Notes under the pieces: generated by a model
Told to the model about the DNA's origin: nothing
Database searches by the model: none
The model's input: only the letters and a program-made list of their open reading frames with translations
Shown here: piece after piece, positions 58,926-64,000 of the stretch
How positions within the stretch are numbered: the first letter of the stretch is position 1
How the letters are laid out: every line of letters starts with the position of its first letter
Made by a program: the position numbers and the translations under genes
NCBI RefSeq assembly: GCF_028640845.1
Contig: NC_080540.1
Coordinates: 169,265,752 to 169,329,751 of the forward strand
DNA length: 64,000 bases
From: Ahaetulla prasina
Taxonomy: Eukaryota > Chordata > Lepidosauria > Squamata > Colubridae
Reading direction: 5' to 3'

Positions 58926-59644
58926 AAATCACCACTGATTTAAGGGTCTGTGGCAACAAAATATATCTAAAGGGAATCCGAGGTGAAGAATAGGTTGAGA
59001 ATCACTGCTTTAGTCCACATATCTCTTAACTTTTGTATCTCAAATTGATTTATCGATAACAAATATCTATCTAACTAATAGAATTTGTTTTAGTTTTAAA
59101 AGACGTAACTTTTGTCCTAGTATATCAGGTGTTCCAGAAGCTTAAAGTGCCAATGGTCCAAACAAAGTTGTTAACAAATGTTATAGCTGTAAATCTTGGC
59201 ACTAAGTTTCATTTGATACATGATTTTGTCTCTTAGCATAGCATGTGTTAAAAACCTATCCTCAGCATCTTTCAATTGATCCAAAGTGAATCTCTACTTT
59301 TATCCAATTTTTCTATATCACAGTTTCCCCTAATTTTCAATATTGGTTTTCCCCATAAAGTCAATTTAGAATGGAAAAAATGATTGAATCTTTTATTAGA
59401 CATTACATTCTATACCTTTCTAACTGATATAATTGTGGAGTGTATGGGATACATTTACAGAATGGAAGACAAAATTTTGGTCCCTTGACTTACAACTATG
59501 CAATGCATAAAAGAAGTTTGGAAAAGTGGGATTCTTGAAGCCTTTTGAGACAACAGTGGAAGGTAGTCCATCCTCTATCCTCAGATAAGCAGAAGGGATG
59601 CCCAAGGAGAGACCCCAGATCTTCTTTTTGAAGACATTTTGGAC
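58926..59644. other. Possible old LINE remnant, minus strand
   Basis: On the minus strand around 59090-59400, broken frames give WGKPILKIRGNCD and EDRFLTHAMLRDK, loosely LINE ORF2-like. Too decayed for a firm call. Confidence 0.3.
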
Positions 59645-59696
59645 CAGGGGTCTCCAACCTTGGCAACTTTAAAGTTGCCAAGTTTGGAGACCCCTG
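59645..59696 (+). mobile_element. Minimal 52 bp hAT-like MITE, family B
   Basis: CAGGGGTCTCCAACCTTGGC and GCCAAGTTTGGAGACCCCTG separated by a few bases (AACTTTAAAGTT). The flanks TTTTGGAC and TTTTGGAT match at 7 of 8. Essentially two ends with no interior. Confidence 0.88.
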
Positions 59697-59707
59697 TTTT
59701 GGATTAT

Positions 59708-59947
59708 GACCCTCGGTGGCACAGTGGTTAGAATGCAGTACTACAGGCTACTTCTGCTGGCTGCCGGCTGCCTGCAATATGGCAGTTCAAATCTCACCAG
59801 GCTCAAGCTTGACTCAGCCTTCCATCCTTCTGAGGTGGGTAAAATGAGGATCTAGATTGTTGGGGGCAATAGGCTGACTCTGTAAACCATTTAGAGAGGG
59901 CTGTAAAAGCACTATAAAGCTATATATAGGTCTAAGTGCTATTACTA
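59708..59947 (+). mobile_element. tRNA-derived SINE, family 1
   Basis: TCGGTGGCACAGTGGTTAGA (A box), CAGTTCAAATCTCACC (B box), GTGGGTAAAATGAGGATCTAG, AACCATTTAGAGAGGGCTGT, and a 3' end GTGCTATTACTATGGCTATT. The most complete plus-strand copy. Confidence 0.85.
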
Positions 59948-60339
59948 TGGCTATTTCCAGTGGGGAAACAATGAGTCCCATGGGTCTCAACCTAAGGACA
60001 CTGGTGATAGTCTGATGTTTGTATCTATTTAGGGAACTTTGTAGACAATCTGGGAGCAGAGACATGGACCTCTGCCTAAACCCATCTGTGAAGATCTGGT
60101 ATATATTCCAGGAGAAAATTGTTCCAATATTCTGGCAATTATATGTAGCATATGGCATATTTAGTGCATATTTAGCTTCTCAATATATTATTTTAAATGT
60201 CTGGCCCTAACCAATTTTGAGGGGTGCTTTTGAAAAATATTATTTTGGGGCAGGTAATTTTCAGAATATTTTAAAATTGCGCACCATTTCTGAGCTGAGA
60301 CAAATTTTATGACAAATGCTAGGAATTCCTTTGACATAC

Positions 60340-61330
60340 TTACTATTGGTGGTAGAAATGGTGGTAGACTTTAGGAGAAGCCCTTCCATACTTCCACCTC
60401 TCATAATACTAGACTACACGGTATCAACAGTAGAAACCTTCAAATTTCTAGGTGCTACCATATCGCAAGATCTAAAATGGACAGTTAACATCAAAAACAT
60501 CATCAAAAAAGAACAACAAAGAATGTTCTTTCTGTGCCAACTCAGAAAGCTCAAACTGCCCAAGGAGCTGCTGGTCTAGTTCTACAGAGGAATTATTGAG
60601 TCTGTCATCTGCACCTCTATGACTGTCTGGTTTGGTTCTGCAACCCAACAAGACAGACACAGACTTCAGAGGATCATTAGAACTGCAGAAAAAACAATTG
60701 CTACCAACCTGCCTTCCATTGAGGACCTGTATACTGCACGAGTCAAAAAGAGGGCTGTGAAAATATTTACAGACCCCTCACATCCTGGACATAAACTGTT
60801 TCAACTCCTACCATCAAAACGATGCTATAGAGCACTGCACACCAGAACAACTAGACCTAAGAACAGTTTCTTCCCGAAGGCCATCAGTCTGCTAAACAAA
60901 TAATTCCCTCAACACTGTCAAACTATTTACTAAATCTGCACTACTATTAATCTTCTCATCATTCCCGTCACCCATCTCCTTCCACTTACGACTGTATGAC
61001 TGTAACTTTGTTGCTTGTATCCTTACAATTTATATTGATATTGATTGTTTCCTGATTGCTTAATTGTAGTATGTAGTATGACTATCATTAAATGTTAAAT
61101 TTGTACCTTATGACTATCATTAAGTGTTGTAAGTATTGTACCTTCATAAAGGTATCTTTTCTTTTATGTACACTGAGAGCATATGCACCAAGACAAATTC
61201 CTTGTGTGTCCAATCACACTTGGCCAATAAAAAATTCTATTCTATTCTATTCTATTCTATTCTATTCTATTCTATTCTATTCTATTCTATTCTATTCTAT
61301 TCTATTCTATTCTATTCTATTCTATTCTAT
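60340..61330 (+). pseudogene. L3-type (CR1-group) LINE 3' end, ORF2 tail plus (ATTCT)n
   Basis: Encodes the end of the RT and the C-terminal tail: VVDFRR, FKFLGATISQDLKW, QRMFFLCQLRKLKLP, then across a TAG (60577) FYRGIIESVICTSMTVW, RHRLQRIIRTAEKTI, EDLYTARVKKRAVKIF, KNSFFPKAISLLNK and a stop at 60901. The 3' UTR is shared with 30250-30535 and ends TTGGCCAATAAAAAATTC followed by about 19 ATTCT units (61236-61330). The one in-frame stop and 5' truncation make it a dead copy, but a young-looking one. Confidence 0.88.
61236..61330 (+). repeat. (ATTCT)n microsatellite on a LINE tail
   Basis: About 19 uninterrupted ATTCT units growing out of the LINE 3' end. Confidence 0.98.
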
Positions 61331-61814
61331 TCCAATCTGCCTTTAAAGATCATGTAAGTTTAGGTTCCTGCCTTTCTTTCATAGGCTGGAACAGTATATA
61401 CCATTTGTCCTGAATTGTTAAGACATCATCTGATGGAAAATTGGGAGGAAGGGAGGAAAAACTGTTTCTTTTATTTCCTGCAACATTTTGAGACAGCAGA
61501 AAACGATTTTGCTTAACATCAAGACACACTGTTTGTCCAAAATTTCATAATTTTCACTTCTGATGTCTTTTTAGTCAACAACAGGAAGCAGAACATCTAG
61601 ATTCAGTTGCAGTTTTATTCTATATGGTAGCAACCTTGTGGGCTCTCAAGTCTCTTCTTTCTGCTATTCAAAATGGACAGTGATTAATATGTATGTATAC
61701 AGCATATGTATATGTGAGTGTGTGTGTATATGTGTGTGTCTTTTGAGAGCAGGCATCAGAATTTCATTTTTAATGTGTGCCTGTATGTTCACAGAAAGAG
61801 ATAATAAAGGTTAT

Positions 61815-61945
61815 CTAGTCTTGTCTTGTCTTGTCTCGTCTCTTCTTGTCCTGTCCCATTTCATCTAGTCTTATCCCATCCCATCCCATCCCATCCCATC
61901 CCATCCCATCCCATCCCATCCCATCCCATCCCATCCCATCCCACC
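61815..61945 (+). repeat. Pentamer microsatellites (CTTGT)n then (CCATC)n
   Basis: TTGTC-type units degrade into TCATC/CTAGTC and then about 13 clean CCCAT units (61877-61941). It may also be seeded by a LINE tail (GAGATAATAAAGG just upstream). Confidence 0.95.
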
Positions 61946-62582
61946 TCATCCAGCCAAACTGAATAAAAGCAGAACTCAGCTGAATCTGGCACTCAGCATA
62001 AGAAGGAAAGCTTCATACCTGGTTACATCCAAGTCTTGGTTATAAGAATAAACAGTCCATGATGACCCCACCATAGTTATGTATTTTGAACTGGAGTTCA
62101 CGCCATTCCAAAAAAAAATGCAGTGGTTGCTTTCCAAGCATAAGGCAAAGTATAAATTGCAGGCAAACAGGGTCTTCCAGTTAAGAATGGCAACCCTGTT
62201 AATGGATCCTGAATCTGCATAAGGGGCCCCTTACCTTGGTTTCAAAAGCTCCATCCAAAGTATTGGTAAATCTATAGGGAGAAGCCCTGTCAAACCTTTG
62301 AAAATGCCATCAAGTCCAGGAAAGCAAATTAAACAATCCAACTATGAAGGTAAAGAGGTAGAAATGGACTGCTCCCTGCTCCAGATACCTGCAAGTTCAA
62401 ATTCTCCAGGACTTGGCCTGGAATGAGGCAGAATTCCCAGCTGAGTTCTGGGAAGGGCTTTCAGATACCATCTAGTACAGCTGGCCCAAGCTGAATTTCC
62501 TGCCACACCACAAGAACTCATCCAAACCTGAGTAAGGATCAATGGCACCCTGAAGGTTGTGGGGATGCACCTATATTTGTTT
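61946..62582. other. Unassigned DNA, no gene seen
   Basis: No features recognised. Confidence 0.45.
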
Positions 62583-63670
62583 AGAAATAATTTCTAAATC
62601 TATGTCCCAATGAGTCCTTTGAAGCCATTTTCCTTTTTTTTTGTTTGCTCTTCTTTTATTTAATTTGGTTCTTAAGTAGGATGGAACCAGACCATTTGCA
62701 GAAGTCTTGTTTGTGCCAATGTCCTCTGTCTTTCTGTGTATGTCTATACCATGGCAAAGCTCAGTTTGTTTTAGTTCCGTTCATTATGTAACAGCCAAAC
62801 GGTTGTATTAATAAATGCTAACTCTCTGACAGGGCAAAGAGCAGGGCTATCATGCACACTAAATCCTCTTGTGATGCAATAAAGGCAAATCCCTACAAGT
62901 TAAATTATTAGCTTCAGCTACAACACACTGCTCTCTGTATCATCTCGAACAGTCTCAGTATTGGACATTGTGATTCTAGTGGAGCAGTTGCAACTTCTCT
63001 AGACAACATTTTCAATGTCAACCTAGAAAAATAGATTTATCTGCTGTACAATAGCTGGCAGGTATTCAAAATCAAAAATGGATTTTGTTGTCTTTTTTAT
63101 CAGCCTACGACCTGAGAAAGACCATTTAGGGCAAAATTATACTTAGCATTGTTTCAAATTTGGTGACCTTCTCAGAGCCTTTAGTTTCCTGCCTAGTGAG
63201 GAACAAGAAAATATAACACAGAAGCTGGAAAACTTTCAGAAAATTTTACTTAAGTACTATTCCTACAGCTGAGCCACTTGTTGACCTGTGTCTCCAAACA
63301 TTGACATTAACTTCAGCGGGAAGGAAGACATATTCTCTATACCACAGAAAGATGCTGGCAAATGATGTCTAGATTCTGGACTCTTTTTACATGGTGGCCT
63401 TTTATTGCCTCTCTTGGAACCTCCTTGTTGATTCTAAAACAAATCTTGAATCATTTTAAGAAAGCAACTGAACGATACAGGAGTACCGGAACACAGTCAT
63501 ATGCATGACAAATGATCTCAAGGACTGACTAAAAGTTTGTATTGGTTCTTGACTTCAGAGCAACTGATTCAGATACAGATCCAAATATGCCTAGCTGATT
63601 CATAGGAACAAGAAATGTCACTATATTGGTCAATTGTGACTAATTTTCCAGTCCCCCTGACATGATTTGC
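62583..63670 (+). repeat. Diverged direct duplication, block 2 copy B
   Basis: Counterpart of 54010-55060. It lacks the family B MITE at the paralogous site and differs by indels around 63160-63480. Confidence 0.8.
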
Positions 63671-63949
63671 AATAACAGGTGCTGTTTATACACATAAAAT
63701 ATCTAAACCTTAGTGTTAAAAGGATTGCATCAAGGCTAATAATGCTTGCTTAAATACAACATATTCCTTTTATTGAGACAGTTCTTTGAATATCTCTCAA
63801 TTATTTAAGGTTCTGAAAAAATGATAAAGGCCTGTTGAAGATAATGGGAGGGCAAAAGAGAAAATTTCAGGAGTTCAGTTTCAACAACAAAACTTAAGAA
63901 CTCTACTTATCTAACAGATAATCATGCGTTGTAACAGATAATCATCTGT

Positions 63950-64000
63950 TACAACGGCCTTCCTGTTGATGACTACTTCAGCTTCAATCACAACAATACA
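63950..64000 (+). mobile_element. CR1-type LINE fragment cut by window end
   Basis: TGATGACTACTTCAGCTTCAA matches the coding remnant near 7480 (AATGACTACTTCAGCTTCAA). The copy continues past the window. Confidence 0.65.

Overview
The window is vertebrate nuclear DNA: AT-rich, intron-like and packed with transposons. The repeat families point to a squamate reptile, most likely a snake. There are CR1 and L3-type LINE 3' ends that run into (ATTCT)n microsatellites, tRNA-derived SINEs, an R4/Dong-clade LINE, squamate-type L1, many hAT-like MITEs, and a 1.26 kb (GATA)n tract of the kind known in snakes as Bkm. No prokaryotic, organellar or free viral genes are visible.

Only one host gene can be defended. 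Two plus-strand exons (37991-38191 and 46928-47580) encode the IP3-receptor-binding core and the C-terminus of TESPA1, a T-cell signalling protein. The intron between them is about 8.7 kb and is mostly transposons. One MITE starts 25 bp after the 5' splice site. A 6.6 kb nested hAT/L1 composite ends about 140 bp before the 3' splice site. The N-terminal exons were not identified; one open, splice-flanked segment at 10693-10834 is a phase-compatible but unproven candidate.

Layout. 1-75: LINE 3' tail. 75-19000: unique intergenic or intronic DNA with hAT MITEs, CR1 tails, a solo LTR (5911-6207) and a polypyrimidine microsatellite (11749-12229). 19104-20899: a complete ORF1-only L1 (HAL1-like architecture) with a 16 bp target-site duplication. 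20.9-30.6 kb: SINEs, LINE tails, a palindromic TA-flanked MITE nested in CR1, and microsatellites. 30982-34115: inverted arms enclosing a 344 bp tandem array, one unit of which carries the giant GATA expansion. 34787-37807: an R4-clade LINE whose RT-to-endonuclease segment is tandemly duplicated (period 1259 bp). 37991-47702: TESPA1 with its repeat-filled intron, including an L1 split into opposite orientations (twin-priming signature) inside a hAT element. 47.7-64 kb: MITEs, SINEs, LINE remnants and a diverged direct duplication (52.6-55.1 kb versus 58.2-63.7 kb).

Apart from TESPA1, the protein-like reading frames are decayed retrotransposon genes or translated microsatellites. The most informative content is the transposon record. 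Insertion boundaries can be fixed to the base by target-site duplications, and nested insertions give a relative order of events.
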